Positions 9,208 through 19,565 of a stretch of DNA of 64,000 bases are shown piece after piece. Each line of letters starts with the position of its first letter. The first letter of the stretch is position 1. Source of the stretch: Sphingobium sp. AP49 (GTDB lineage Bacteria > Pseudomonadota > Alphaproteobacteria > Sphingomonadales > Sphingomonadaceae); assembly GCF_000281715.2 (NCBI RefSeq), contig NZ_CP124576.1, forward strand, positions 1,495,501 to 1,559,500, given 5' to 3'. The notes beneath the pieces were generated by a model that searched no databases, was not told the DNA's origin, and saw only the letters and a list, made by a program, of their open reading frames with translations. The translations under genes were made by a program, and so were the position numbers.

Positions 9208-10878
9208 ATGCTGACCTCGCTTGCCATCCGCAATGTCGTGCTGATCGAGGCGCTGGACCTGGAGTTCGGCGCCGGCCTGTCCGTCCTCACCGGTGAAACC
9301 GGCGCGGGCAAGTCGATCCTGCTCGATTCGCTGGGTTTGGCGCTCGGCGCCCGCGCGGACAGCGGCCTTGTCCGGGCAGGGGAGGCGCAGGCCAGCGTTA
9401 CCGCCAGCTTCGACCCGCCGCTCCCCGGCCATCGCGCCGCCTTGCTGCTGGCCGACAATGGCATCGACATCGAAGCCGGCGAACCATTGCTGATCCGCCG
9501 CACGGTGAAGGCCGATGGCGGCAGCCGGGCCTTCGTCAACGACCAGGCCTGTTCCGCCGCGCTGCTGCGCGATCTGGGCGGGGCGCTGGTCGAAATCCAC
9601 GGCCAGCATGACGATCGCGGCCTGCTCAACGCCCGTGGCCACCGCGCGCTGCTCGACACCTATGGTCGCTGCGAGGCGGACGCGGTCGCCACCGCTTACA
9701 CCGCCTGGCGCGCCGCCGCCGCCGATCTGGCGCAGGCGCGCGACACCGTCGCCAATGCCGCGCGCGACCGCGACTATCTCGACCATGCCGTCGCCGAACT
9801 GTCGAAATTCGCGCCCGAAGCCGGCGAGGAAGCGACCCTGGCGGAGGAGCGCGCGACCATGCAGAAGGGCGCGCGCCTGTCCGATGATCTGTCCGCCGTC
9901 ACCGATTGCCTGACCGGCTCGGATGGCGGCCTTGCCCAGTTGCGCCAGGCCGCGCGCCGGCTCGACCGGATCGCGGGCGAATATGAACCGCTTTCCGCCG
10001 TGCTGGAGGCGCTGGACCGCGCCGTCATCGAAGCGGGCGAGGCGGAGGACAAGCTGGCCGAGGCGGCCGAGGCGCTGAGCTTCGATCCCGCCCGGCTGGA
10101 CGCGATCGAGACCCGGCTGTTCGACTTGCGCGGCCTGGCCCGCAAGCATCAGGTCGCGCCCGACGATCTTGCCGCTCTGCGCGACGAAATGGCCGCGCGC
10201 CTCGCCGCGATCGAGGGGGGGGAGGAGCATATCGCCGCGCTCGAAGCCGATGTCGCGCAGAAGGCGGCAACCTATCGCGCCGCCGCGCAGGCGCTCTCGG
10301 CCGAACGCCAGCTGGCGGCAGGACGGCTCGACGCCGCCGTGGCGGGCGAACTGGCCCCGCTGAAGCTGGACGCCGCCCGCTTCCGCACCGTCGTAGCCCC
10401 GCTTGATGAGGGGCAATGGAGCGGCGCCGGCATGGACCGGGTCGAGTTCGAGATTTCGACCAATCCCGGCGCGCCCTTCGCGCCGCTCGCCAAGATCGCC
10501 TCGGGCGGCGAACTCTCCCGCTTCATCCTCGCGCTCAAGGTCGCGCTGGCGGAGCGGGGTGGGGCCGACACGTTGATTTTCGACGAGATCGACCGGGGCG
10601 TCGGCGGCGCGGTGGCCGATGCGATCGGTGAGCGCCTGTCGCGCCTGGCACAGAGCAACCAGATCCTCGTCGTCACCCACAGCCCCCAGGTCGCGGCGCG
10701 CGGCGCGGGCCATATGCTGATCGCCAAGTCGAGCGACGGCACGGTGACGCGCACCGGCGTCCATGCGCTGAGCGACGCCGAACGCCGCGAGGAAATCGCC
10801 CGCATGCTCTCTGGCGCGGAAATTACCGCCGAAGCGCGCGCGCAGGCGGAACGGCTGCTGGAGCCGAACGGAACTTGA
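9208..10878 (+). CDS. recN: DNA repair protein RecN
   Basis: The 556-aa SMC-like ATPase acts in double-strand break repair. It begins MLTSLAIRNVVLIEALDLEF and has Walker A GETGAGKS at about residues 29-36. A long Ala/Glu/Arg-rich coiled-coil middle follows. The C-terminal half of the ATPase has the signature SGGELSRFILALK, Walker B LIFDEIDRGVGG and the H-loop VVTHSPQVAARG. Its position between bamD and ligA is the usual alphaproteobacterial arrangement. Confidence 0.96.
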   Translation: MLTSLAIRNVVLIEALDLEFGAGLSVLTGETGAGKSILLDSLGLALGARADSGLVRAGEAQASVTASFDPPLPGHRAALLLADNGIDIEAGEPLLIRRTVKADGGSRAFVNDQACSAALLRDLGGALVEIHGQHDDRGLLNARGHRALLDTYGRCEADAVATAYTAWRAAAADLAQARDTVANAARDRDYLDHAVAELSKFAPEAGEEATLAEERATMQKGARLSDDLSAVTDCLTGSDGGLAQLRQAARRLDRIAGEYEPLSAVLEALDRAVIEAGEAEDKLAEAAEALSFDPARLDAIETRLFDLRGLARKHQVAPDDLAALRDEMAARLAAIEGGEEHIAALEADVAQKAATYRAAAQALSAERQLAAGRLDAAVAGELAPLKLDAARFRTVVAPLDEGQWSGAGMDRVEFEISTNPGAPFAPLAKIASGGELSRFILALKVALAERGGADTLIFDEIDRGVGGAVADAIGERLSRLAQSNQILVVTHSPQVAARGAGHMLIAKSSDGTVTRTGVHALSDAERREEIARMLSGAEITAEARAQAERLLEPNGT

Positions 10879-10885
10879 CTCCCAC

Positions 10886-10968
10886 CTCCGTTCGGTTCGA
10901 GCTTGTCGAGAACCGGAGTGCAGGGTTCTCGCCCTTCGACAGGCTCAGGATGCTCGAACCGAACGGAG
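10886..10968. repeat. Long palindromic intergenic repeat after recN
   Basis: A perfect 17-bp inverted repeat, CTCCGTTCGGTTCGAGC (10886-10902) against 10952-10968, encloses a second, imperfect complementary stretch (TGTCGAGAACC against GGTTCTCG...TTCGACA). The inner wording (GCTTGTCGAGAACC, CTTCGACAGGCTCAGG) resembles the dispersed ERIC-like palindromes common in sphingomonad intergenic regions. It starts 8 bases after the recN stop and may also fold as a transcript 3' end. Confidence 0.75.
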
Positions 10969-10979
10969 AGGATAGCCGC

Positions 10980-11354
10980 ATGACCCATAACCGCAGAGAC
11001 ATGCTCGGCCTCACCGCCGCCGCGCTGGCCGCAACAGCCATCCCCGCCGCCGCGCAGGAGGCAAAACCGCGCTATGGCCTGATCGGCCAGATGCTCAGCA
11101 CGCCGGGCAAGCGCGACGAACTGGTCGGATATCTCAAGGATGCGATCGGCGCGATGCCCGGCTGCCTCTCCTATATCGTGGCGCTCGACAGTGCCAATCC
11201 CGACGCGCTGTGGATCACCGAAGTCTGGGACAGCCGCGAAAGCCACGCCGCTTCGCTCAAGCTCCCCGCCGTCCGCGCCGCCATCGCCAAGGCCCGCCCG
11301 ATCATCGCCGGCTTCCCCCAGCATTTTGAAACCGTGCCGGTGGCGGGAATCTGA
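10980..11354 (+). CDS. Exported antibiotic biosynthesis monooxygenase (ABM) domain protein
   Basis: This 124-aa protein has an N-terminal twin-arginine-like signal (NRRDMLGLTAAALAATAIPAAAQ) and then a single dimeric alpha-beta barrel domain. The domain reads YGLIGQMLSTPGKRDELVGYL...MPGCLSYIVALDS...LWITEVWDSRESHAASL, which fits YgiN/ABM-type quinol or heme-like monooxygenases. The substrate is unknown. The start at ATG 10980 is preferred; an in-frame TTG at 10875 would translate the palindromic repeat. It interrupts the usual recN-ligA order and may have been inserted with the flanking repeat. Confidence 0.78.
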   Translation: MTHNRRDMLGLTAAALAATAIPAAAQEAKPRYGLIGQMLSTPGKRDELVGYLKDAIGAMPGCLSYIVALDSANPDALWITEVWDSRESHAASLKLPAVRAAIAKARPIIAGFPQHFETVPVAGI

Positions 11355-11366
11355 AGGGGGCGTTAA

Positions 11367-13487
<2,121 letters not shown>

Positions 13488-13499
13488 GGGGCGATCATC

Positions 13500-13817
13500 A
13501 TGTCAAATAGCAACAACAGCGGCACCGTCCTGGTCGATGGCGCATATTATGAATGGGAACTCCGGCGCGAACCGCAATGGAGCGATGCCGATGGCTGGCG
13601 CGGCATGACCGTCGCCCTGCAGCAGCAGGGGACGCAGCGCGGCGCCGTGCTCGAATTTCCGCCGCCCAAGCGCCTGCTCAAAGGACTGGCGCGCGGCCGG
13701 CTGCAGATCAACGACGCCATCGTCGCGCGCGGGGTGCGCGCGGCGCTGGCGGCCGGCTGGGAACCGGAATCGCGCGGCAAGCCGATGCAGTTCGTGGTCG
13801 ACGCCGACGGTAATTGA
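13500..13817 (+). CDS. Conserved hypothetical protein, 105 aa
   Basis: A small soluble protein with no signal peptide or membrane segment. It starts 12 bases after ligA and ends just before a strong terminator, so it probably shares the ligA transcript. The sequence DGAYYEWELRREPQWSDADGWRGM...RGAVLEFPPPKRLLKG looks like a folded alpha/beta domain with coding-type codon use. I do not recognise a named family and give no function. Confidence 0.65.
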   Translation: MSNSNNSGTVLVDGAYYEWELRREPQWSDADGWRGMTVALQQQGTQRGAVLEFPPPKRLLKGLARGRLQINDAIVARGVRAALAAGWEPESRGKPMQFVVDADGN

Positions 13818-13826
13818 GCATCGTAC

Positions 13827-13875
13827 GGAAAAAGGCGCGAGCCGGAGACATAGCACTCCGGCTCGCGCCTTTTCC
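13827..13875. terminator. Bidirectional terminator between ligA unit and sulfatase
   Basis: A stem of about 20 bp, running from GGAAAAAGGCGCGAGCC at 13827 to 13875, is perfect but for one extra A, with an 8-base loop. The A-run on one side and T-run on the other make it functional for both converging transcripts. Confidence 0.9.
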
Positions 13876-13926
13876 GCTTGAAACGATGCGCCGCCCAAAA
13901 TTGCGCGGCGCGCCTGATCGCCGGGG

Positions 13927-16227
13927 CTATTTCCCCGGCTTGATCTCTATCTCCACCTTTTCGATCTTGCCGCTGAACTTGAACGGCAGCTTGTAGGTGA
14001 AGTCGATCGGCGATCCGGTGTCCATGCCGATGTCCAGCCCTTCGCCCAGCGAGAACTGGATCGGCACCGAACGCTCGATCCGCCCTTCGGCCAGCACTGC
14101 GCCATCGCTGGAGATAGCGATCTTCGCGCCCTTGCCCATGCCGCCGCCATCATAGGCGAAATCGACGACCAGCGTGTGGCGGCCGGCGCCCAATGCTTTG
14201 GACGCGGTGAAAGTGGGACGATCGACCGAGAGGAAATTATAGACGAAGACCGGCTTGCCTTCGCGCAGATAGAGGCCATAGCCGCCTTCCAGCCCGCCAT
14301 GGGTGACGATCATCCCCTCGGCCTTGTCGTCGGGCATCTCGATCTCGGCGGTGATCGTCCAGCTCTTGTTGAGCATCGGCAGGCAGGCGGCATCGGGCAG
14401 CGCGGTCTGGCCTTCATAATAGACGGCCTTGGTGCGGTGACCGACCATGGAGGGGCGGCCCATCGCCTCCGCATTCATACGCTGCGTCCCACGCCAATCG
14501 AGCGGCAGGACATTGTATTTCGCGGCCTCGACCCACCACATGTCCTGGAGCGTGCGCAGCTTGTCGGGATACTCGGCGGCAAGATCATGGGCCTGCGAAA
14601 AGTCCTGGTCGAGCTTGTAGAGTTCCCAGACCTGCGTGTCGGGATCCCAGTTGGGGTCGCGAATGGGTTCCCATGGTATAAACGAGGGGGCCGAAGCCAT
14701 CCAGCCGTCATGATAGAGACCGCGATTGACCCCCAGCTCGAAATATTGGGTCTTGCGGTGGCTGGAGGCCTGGCCGTCCTCGAAAGTGGCGGCGAAGCTG
14801 ACACCCTCGATCGGTTTTTGCTGGATGCCGTTCAGTTCGCTCGGCGCGGTGACGCCGCAGACTTCGTAGAGCGTCGGCACGATGTCGATCGTGTGGACAA
14901 ACTGGCTGCGCAGGGCACCGGCATCCTTGATGCGATCGGGCCAGGAAATAATCATCGGGTTGCGGGTGCCGCCGAAATGGCTGGCGACCTGCTTGGTCCA
15001 TTGGAAGGGCGTGTTCATCGCATGCGCCCAGGCGGAGGGGAAATGGTTGAAGTGTTTCGGCCCGCCCAGTTCGTCGATCGCCTTGATATTATCTTCCCAT
15101 TTCTCCGGGAAACCGTTGAAGAACATATTCTCGCACAGCGATCCCTCGATCCCGCCCTCGGCGCTCGATCCATTGTCGCCGGCGATATAGATGATGATCG
15201 TGTTGTCGGCGTCGGGCAGTTCCTTGACCGCATCGATCACCCGGCCCATCGCGACATCGGCCTGCGCGCCATAGCCGGCGAAGACTTCCATCATCCGTGC
15301 GTAAAGCCGCTGCTGGTCGGCGTTCAGGCTGTCCCAGGCAGGCAGGCCCTTGGACCGGGTGGTGAGATCGGTATCGGCCGGAATGACGCCGAGCTTCTTT
15401 TGCCGTTCGATTGTCTGCTCGCGATAGGCATCCCAGCCGCTATCGAACTGGCCCTTGAACTTGTCCGCCCATTCGTTCGAGGCATGGTGCGGCGCGTGGG
15501 TGGCGCCGGGGGCGACATAGAGGAAATAGGGCTTGTCGGGCGCGATGCTCTTGACCTTGCGGACCCAGGTGATCGCCTTGTCGGCCAGATCTTCGGTCAG
15601 GTGATAGTCGGGATCCTCCGAAGCGGGGACAAGATCGCGATTCTCGAACAGGATCGGATTCCAATGGTTCATGTCGCCGCCGTTGAAGCCGTAGAAATAA
15701 TCGAAGCCCAGGCCATTGGCCCAGCGGTCGAACGGCCCGGTGGCGCTGGTTTCCCAGGTCGGTGTGTTGTGGTTCTTGCCGATCCAGGCGGTCATATAGC
15801 CGTTCTGGCGCAGCACCTCGCCGATCGTGCCGCAATTTCTGGGCAGGATGCAGCAATAGCCATCATAGCCGGTGGCCAGTTCGGTGATGCCGGCGAAGCT
15901 GGTCGAATGATGGTTGCGCCCGGTGATGAGGGCGGCGCGCGTCGGGCTGCAGAGCGCGGTGGTGTGGAAATAATTATAGCGCAGCCCCTCCGCCGCCAGC
16001 CGATCCATCGTCGGCGACGGTACGCCGCCGCCAAAGGTTGAGAACTGGCCGAAGCCGACATCGTCGAGCAGGATCAGCACGATATTGGGCGCGCCCTCGG
16101 GTGGCTGTACCGGCTGGGGGAAGGTCGCCGGATCGGAATCCTGATAGGTGCGGCCGACCTCGCCAGTGAAGTGGAAGTCCGGGCGCGGCAGGATATCGGG
16201 GGTTTCGGCGGGACGATCGACAGGCAT
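13927..16227 (-). CDS. Large cytosolic arylsulfatase
   Basis: The 766-aa protein is a type I sulfatase, which hydrolyses sulfate esters. Metal ligands appear in LLDDVGFG (residues 53-60), and the active-site signature CSPTRAALITGR places the residue converted to formylglycine at C93. A C-terminal region of about 200 residues forms a beta-rich domain found in the long (about 770 aa) bacterial and mycobacterial arylsulfatases. No signal peptide is present, so it is probably cytoplasmic. ATG 16227 is preceded by AGGGAG; an ATG at 16245 would add six residues. No formylglycine-generating enzyme gene is in the window. Confidence 0.9.
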   Translation of the reverse strand: MPVDRPAETPDILPRPDFHFTGEVGRTYQDSDPATFPQPVQPPEGAPNIVLILLDDVGFGQFSTFGGGVPSPTMDRLAAEGLRYNYFHTTALCSPTRAALITGRNHHSTSFAGITELATGYDGYCCILPRNCGTIGEVLRQNGYMTAWIGKNHNTPTWETSATGPFDRWANGLGFDYFYGFNGGDMNHWNPILFENRDLVPASEDPDYHLTEDLADKAITWVRKVKSIAPDKPYFLYVAPGATHAPHHASNEWADKFKGQFDSGWDAYREQTIERQKKLGVIPADTDLTTRSKGLPAWDSLNADQQRLYARMMEVFAGYGAQADVAMGRVIDAVKELPDADNTIIIYIAGDNGSSAEGGIEGSLCENMFFNGFPEKWEDNIKAIDELGGPKHFNHFPSAWAHAMNTPFQWTKQVASHFGGTRNPMIISWPDRIKDAGALRSQFVHTIDIVPTLYEVCGVTAPSELNGIQQKPIEGVSFAATFEDGQASSHRKTQYFELGVNRGLYHDGWMASAPSFIPWEPIRDPNWDPDTQVWELYKLDQDFSQAHDLAAEYPDKLRTLQDMWWVEAAKYNVLPLDWRGTQRMNAEAMGRPSMVGHRTKAVYYEGQTALPDAACLPMLNKSWTITAEIEMPDDKAEGMIVTHGGLEGGYGLYLREGKPVFVYNFLSVDRPTFTASKALGAGRHTLVVDFAYDGGGMGKGAKIAISSDGAVLAEGRIERSVPIQFSLGEGLDIGMDTGSPIDFTYKLPFKFSGKIEKVEIEIKPGK

Positions 16228-16332
16228 GGGTGGCTCCCTGAACATGGATCAGGGCGGCGAGCATAGGGGACAGGGCAGGGGCGGCTATCGGGATATGCCC
16301 CGATCATGCGGAAGGGCAATCGACTACAGGTT

Positions 16333-17178
16333 TCACCGGAGGAACGGCACCTTTTCCAGCGCGCGATGGCCCAGCGATTTGATCCGGTTGCGACCGGGGA
16401 AGGGGACGGGCGCGCCGGGATTGAGGCCGAAACCGCGCAGCTTGTGGTTGAATTTGTGCGCGTCCGCCGTCTCGATGCTATATTCACTGCACCAGGTGAG
16501 CGACAGCGAGATGGACACCGCGTCATGCACCTTCACCCAGTGCGGCGCGAACAGCGGCACATAAATGGCCTCGCCCGGCGCGATATGAATCGGGTTGCCG
16601 CGCGCCGCCCAGGCATCCTGCCAGGGCAGGTATCGCTGCCCGCCGCTATAATAATGCTCGAAGAAGCGCTGGCCGATAATCTCCGGGTCGGCCGGCGGGA
16701 ACAGCGTCATCGTCTTGGTGCCCTGCGCCTGGAACAGGATGTTATATTCCGGGTCGAAATGCAGTTGCGTCACCGCCTGCGGGCTGGAGATGAAGATATA
16801 GGCGCGCAGCTTGTGCATCGGTCCGGTCACCGCCGCGATCAGCGGCTCGATCTCGCCCAGCACGTCGCGCATCAGCGCAGCATAGGCCGGGTCCTGCTCG
16901 ATCTCGCGCAGCAGCACCCAGGACCGCGCGGTCTCGATCTGCTCGATCGTTTGCAGCGTGGTCAGGCCATTATGCGGCAGCTTGGTCGTCGGCGTGCCCA
17001 GCGGCACGTCGACCGCGCCATTATGCTCCAGTGTGTGGGGTTGCATCCGGCTCGCCAGTGAAACCATGGCATCGAGCGTCAGCAGCGGATGATCGCCAAG
17101 CTGATGCAGAAGATGACCGGCGGTTTCCGGGTAGATATTCTGGAACAGCTGCTTCGATGGCGATGGCAGGACATCCAT
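16333..17178 (-). CDS. Cupin-like (JmjC/FIH-type) Fe(II)-dependent oxygenase
   Basis: This 281-aa protein matches the cupin_8/JmjC-like oxygenase pattern. The predicted iron site is the HFD of VTQLHFDPEYNILFQ with a distal histidine in APHWVKVHDAVSISLSLTW. The spacing is that of 2-oxoglutarate-dependent hydroxylases related to FIH. The start has an acceptable context and the length is normal. Members near TonB receptors or tryptophan halogenases are common in this group, but the target here is unknown. It is transcribed in the same direction as the sulfatase, about 105 bases away. Confidence 0.78.
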   Translation of the reverse strand: MDVLPSPSKQLFQNIYPETAGHLLHQLGDHPLLTLDAMVSLASRMQPHTLEHNGAVDVPLGTPTTKLPHNGLTTLQTIEQIETARSWVLLREIEQDPAYAALMRDVLGEIEPLIAAVTGPMHKLRAYIFISSPQAVTQLHFDPEYNILFQAQGTKTMTLFPPADPEIIGQRFFEHYYSGGQRYLPWQDAWAARGNPIHIAPGEAIYVPLFAPHWVKVHDAVSISLSLTWCSEYSIETADAHKFNHKLRGFGLNPGAPVPFPGRNRIKSLGHRALEKVPFLR

Positions 17179-17332
17179 TCTTCTTACCCCCGTTTAGCAA
17201 GATGACGCGCAATCCCTTGCCAAGTCTTCCTGAAGATGCGGTAAAAGTCCCGGGATATGCAATGATGTGCGTCGCGGTGGGTGGAAACGGAATTTACCCA
17301 ATCTTATCGCGTGGGGGCGTAATAGGGATGGC

Positions 17333-18361
17333 ATGACGGGGCAGGGTCGGACGCGATTGCAGGAACTGGACGCGTTGCGCGGCATCGCGGCCTTTTCCGT
17401 GCTGCTCTTTCACTATTTCAACATCTATCCCAAGCTCTTCCCGCAAGGGCATCGCCTGCCGCCCCTGTTCGAACATGGCGGCTATGGCGTGCTGCTCTTC
17501 TTCGCCATTTCCGGCTTCGTCATCGCCTTCTCGCTGGAAGGGACGCGCAGCGCCGCCGATTTCGCGGTCAAGCGCTTCGCCCGTCTCTATCCCGTCTATT
17601 GGGCCGCGATGGCGCTCTCGATCGGCATCGTCCTGCTGCTCGGCGCCGGCCAGTTGCTGCCGCCGGCCTGGGTGATCCCGGTCAACATGACGATGCTGCA
17701 GGGCTATTTCTATCTGCCCGCAGTCGACGGCGTCTATTGGACGCTGGGCGTCGAACTCGCTTTCTATTGCTGCATGCTGGCGATCTGGATGGGGCGCGGC
17801 TTCGCCCGGCTCGAATGGCTGCTGCTCGGCTGGCTCGCGATCAAGGCGGCGATCGCCGGCTGGCACGCGATGCCCAGCCGCCTCGTCATGCTGCTGGTGC
17901 TCGATTATATCCCCTTCTTCATCATCGGCATGCTCTTCTACCGCATCTGGTCGGGGCATCGCCGCTGGAGCCAGCAGGTGCCCTTCTTCGTGGCGGCGCT
18001 CGTAACCGTGGCCTGGGCCGACCCGCGCGAATATCTGGTCGCGGCGCTGCTGGTGGTGGCGATCTTTGCCGCGATGCTGCGCGGCTGGCTGCCCTTCCTG
18101 CGTCACAGACTGCTGCTCTGGCTGGGCGCGATCAGCTACGCGCTCTACCTCATCCATCACAATGCCGGGCTGGCGATCATGAACCTGGTCGATCGCGCCG
18201 GCCTGTCGACCTGGATCGGCTTCCTGCTGGCAACCGCTGCCTCGCTGCTGCTGGCAAGCGCGCTCACCTATGGCGTCGAGCGGCCCGCTGCCCGCCGCAT
18301 CAACCGCTGGTGGCGCGATCGTACCGCGCCACAGGGCGAGCGTGCGACCCAGGCCGGTTAG
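17333..18361 (+). CDS. Acyltransferase 3 family membrane protein (OafA-like)
   Basis: The product of about 342 aa has around ten membrane segments. It begins with the acyltransferase 3 signature RLQELDALRGIAAFSVLLFHYF, whose LDxLRG and FHY residues are typical of O-acyltransferases modifying sugars, lipopolysaccharide or exopolysaccharide. ATG 17333 was chosen because the conserved domain starts ten residues later; an upstream in-frame ATG (17267) is not needed. Its stop overlaps the end of the convergent hxlR-type gene by four bases. The substrate is unknown. Confidence 0.85.
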   Translation: MTGQGRTRLQELDALRGIAAFSVLLFHYFNIYPKLFPQGHRLPPLFEHGGYGVLLFFAISGFVIAFSLEGTRSAADFAVKRFARLYPVYWAAMALSIGIVLLLGAGQLLPPAWVIPVNMTMLQGYFYLPAVDGVYWTLGVELAFYCCMLAIWMGRGFARLEWLLLGWLAIKAAIAGWHAMPSRLVMLLVLDYIPFFIIGMLFYRIWSGHRRWSQQVPFFVAALVTVAWADPREYLVAALLVVAIFAAMLRGWLPFLRHRLLLWLGAISYALYLIHHNAGLAIMNLVDRAGLSTWIGFLLATAASLLLASALTYGVERPAARRINRWWRDRTAPQGERATQAG

Positions 18362-18750
18362 GCGGCCTCGGCCTCCCGCGCGTCATGCGCCCGGCGCGCG
18401 TCCATGATCGCGCCGACATGGCCCTCGGCCCAGCGGGTGATCTGGTCCAATATGCCGATCAGCCCCTGCGCCATGTCCGTCAGCCGATATTCCACCGTCA
18501 CCGGCACTGTGGGATAGGCGGCGCGGCTGACCAGCCCGTCGCGCTCCAGGCTTTTCAACGTCTGCGACAGCATCTTCTGCGAGATCGCGCCGATCCGCCG
18601 GCGCAGATCGTTGAACCGCACCGGCCCGTCCTTCAACGTCAGCATCACCAGTACCGCCCATTTGTCGCCGATCCGGTCCAGCACATGGCGGGTCGGGCAA
18701 TCGGGATCATAGGCGTCGCCGATCCGGGGCAGGGGCGTGGGCGCGGTCAT
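18358..18750 (-). CDS. HxlR family winged-helix transcriptional regulator
   Basis: The 130-aa protein has the HxlR layout: CPTRHVLDRIGDKWAVLVMLTL (first helix with the conserved cysteine and W), then PVRFNDLRRRIGAISQKMLSQTLKSLERDGLVSR (recognition helix) and the wing VEYRLTD. It is divergent from an NAD(P)-binding gene 110 bases away. Such pairs are usually repressor and target, induced by electrophiles or quinones. ATG 18750 was preferred over an upstream ATG (18816) because the family domain starts near it. Confidence 0.9.
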   Translation of the reverse strand: MTAPTPLPRIGDAYDPDCPTRHVLDRIGDKWAVLVMLTLKDGPVRFNDLRRRIGAISQKMLSQTLKSLERDGLVSRAAYPTVPVTVEYRLTDMAQGLIGILDQITRWAEGHVGAIMDARRAHDAREAEAA

Positions 18751-18860
18751 GGCAGGCGGTATCCTCGGCGTAACCTGGTGATGGAAAGGTGCCTTCTTGC
18801 GACCATGATATCCCAATCGCTATCTGGTTTCCATTAGTAACTACCCATGGAGAATGGAAC
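18751..18860. promoter_or_regulatory. Divergent promoter/operator region of the HxlR-oxidoreductase pair
   Basis: This 110-base spacer serves both genes. It contains TTGCGA about 17 bases before CTATCT on the plus strand and GGTTTCCATTAGTAACTACC just before the oxidoreductase ribosome binding site. The AGTAACT half site is similar in kind to HxlR/YodB family operators. The operator is inferred from position, not from an exact consensus. Confidence 0.35.
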
Positions 18861-19472
18861 ATGAAGATCGCGATCATCGGCGGCAGCGGCCGTGCGGGAC
18901 GGGAAATCAGCGCGGAACTGGCCCGCCGCGGCCATCAGGTGACGGCGATCTCGCGCCATCCCGAAAATGCGGTGCAGGACGCCGGCGTCACCGCCATCGC
19001 CGGCGACGTCAAGGATGCGGCTGCGCTCAGTGCGCTGCTTGCCGGCCATGATGTGGTGGTGAGCGCCGTGATGTTCGCCGACACCGATCCGGCATCGCTG
19101 GTCGGCGCGGTCCGCGCGTCGGGCGTGGCGCGCTATCTGGTGGTCGGCGGCGCCGGCAGCCTGGAGGTCGCGCCGGGCGTCAAGCTGATCGACACGCCGG
19201 AATTCCCCGAAGCTTATAAGGCCGAAGCCGGCCGGGGTGGCGATTTCCTCACCTATCTGCGCGGCGTCGAGGATCTCGACTGGACCTTCCTCTCGCCCTC
19301 CGCCCTGTTCTTCGTCGGCGATCGCAAGGGGCATTTCCGCCTCGGCACCGATCAGTTGCTGGTCGATGGCGAGGGCAATAGCAGCATTTCCTACGCCGAC
19401 TATGCCATCGCGCTCGCCGACGAGATCGAAACGCCGAAACATAGCCGCCAGCGCTTCACCGTGGGTTATTGA
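18861..19472 (+). CDS. NAD(P)-binding Rossmann-fold oxidoreductase (SDR_a5-like)
   Basis: This 203-aa protein starts with MKIAIIGGSGRAGREISAELARRGH, a GxxGxxG dinucleotide-binding motif. It resembles the YwnB/BVR-B-like atypical SDR family, NAD(P)H-dependent flavin or quinone reductases often controlled by HxlR regulators. A GGAG ribosome binding site lies just upstream of ATG 18861; the in-frame ATG at 18789 would run through the promoter. The substrate is not determined. Palindromic repeat DNA follows the stop. Confidence 0.85.
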   Translation: MKIAIIGGSGRAGREISAELARRGHQVTAISRHPENAVQDAGVTAIAGDVKDAAALSALLAGHDVVVSAVMFADTDPASLVGAVRASGVARYLVVGGAGSLEVAPGVKLIDTPEFPEAYKAEAGRGGDFLTYLRGVEDLDWTFLSPSALFFVGDRKGHFRLGTDQLLVDGEGNSSISYADYAIALADEIETPKHSRQRFTVGY

Positions 19473-19477
19473 TCCTT

Positions 19478-19556
19478 CGTCATTGCGAGCGGAGCGGGCC
19501 GAAGGCGGGCAGCGCCCAACCAATCCATGGATCGCCGCGCTTCGCTCGCGATGACG
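19478..19556. repeat. Degenerate copy of the GTCATTGCGAGCGGAG palindrome
   Basis: The outer arms CGTCATTGCGAGCG and CGCTCGCGATGACG pair across 79 bases, with CAATCCATGG near the middle. It is a longer, diverged version of the perfect palindrome at 21481-21549. It lies between the convergent oxidoreductase and GST genes, where it may also act as a bidirectional terminator. Confidence 0.75.
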
Positions 19557-19565
19557 AGCGGGGGC

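Noticed and set aside
10871..10893. GGAAC ... CGTT before the monooxygenase gene as an EcfG promoter
   Set aside because: The spacer is only 14 bases, and the motif lies in the recN end and the palindromic repeat.
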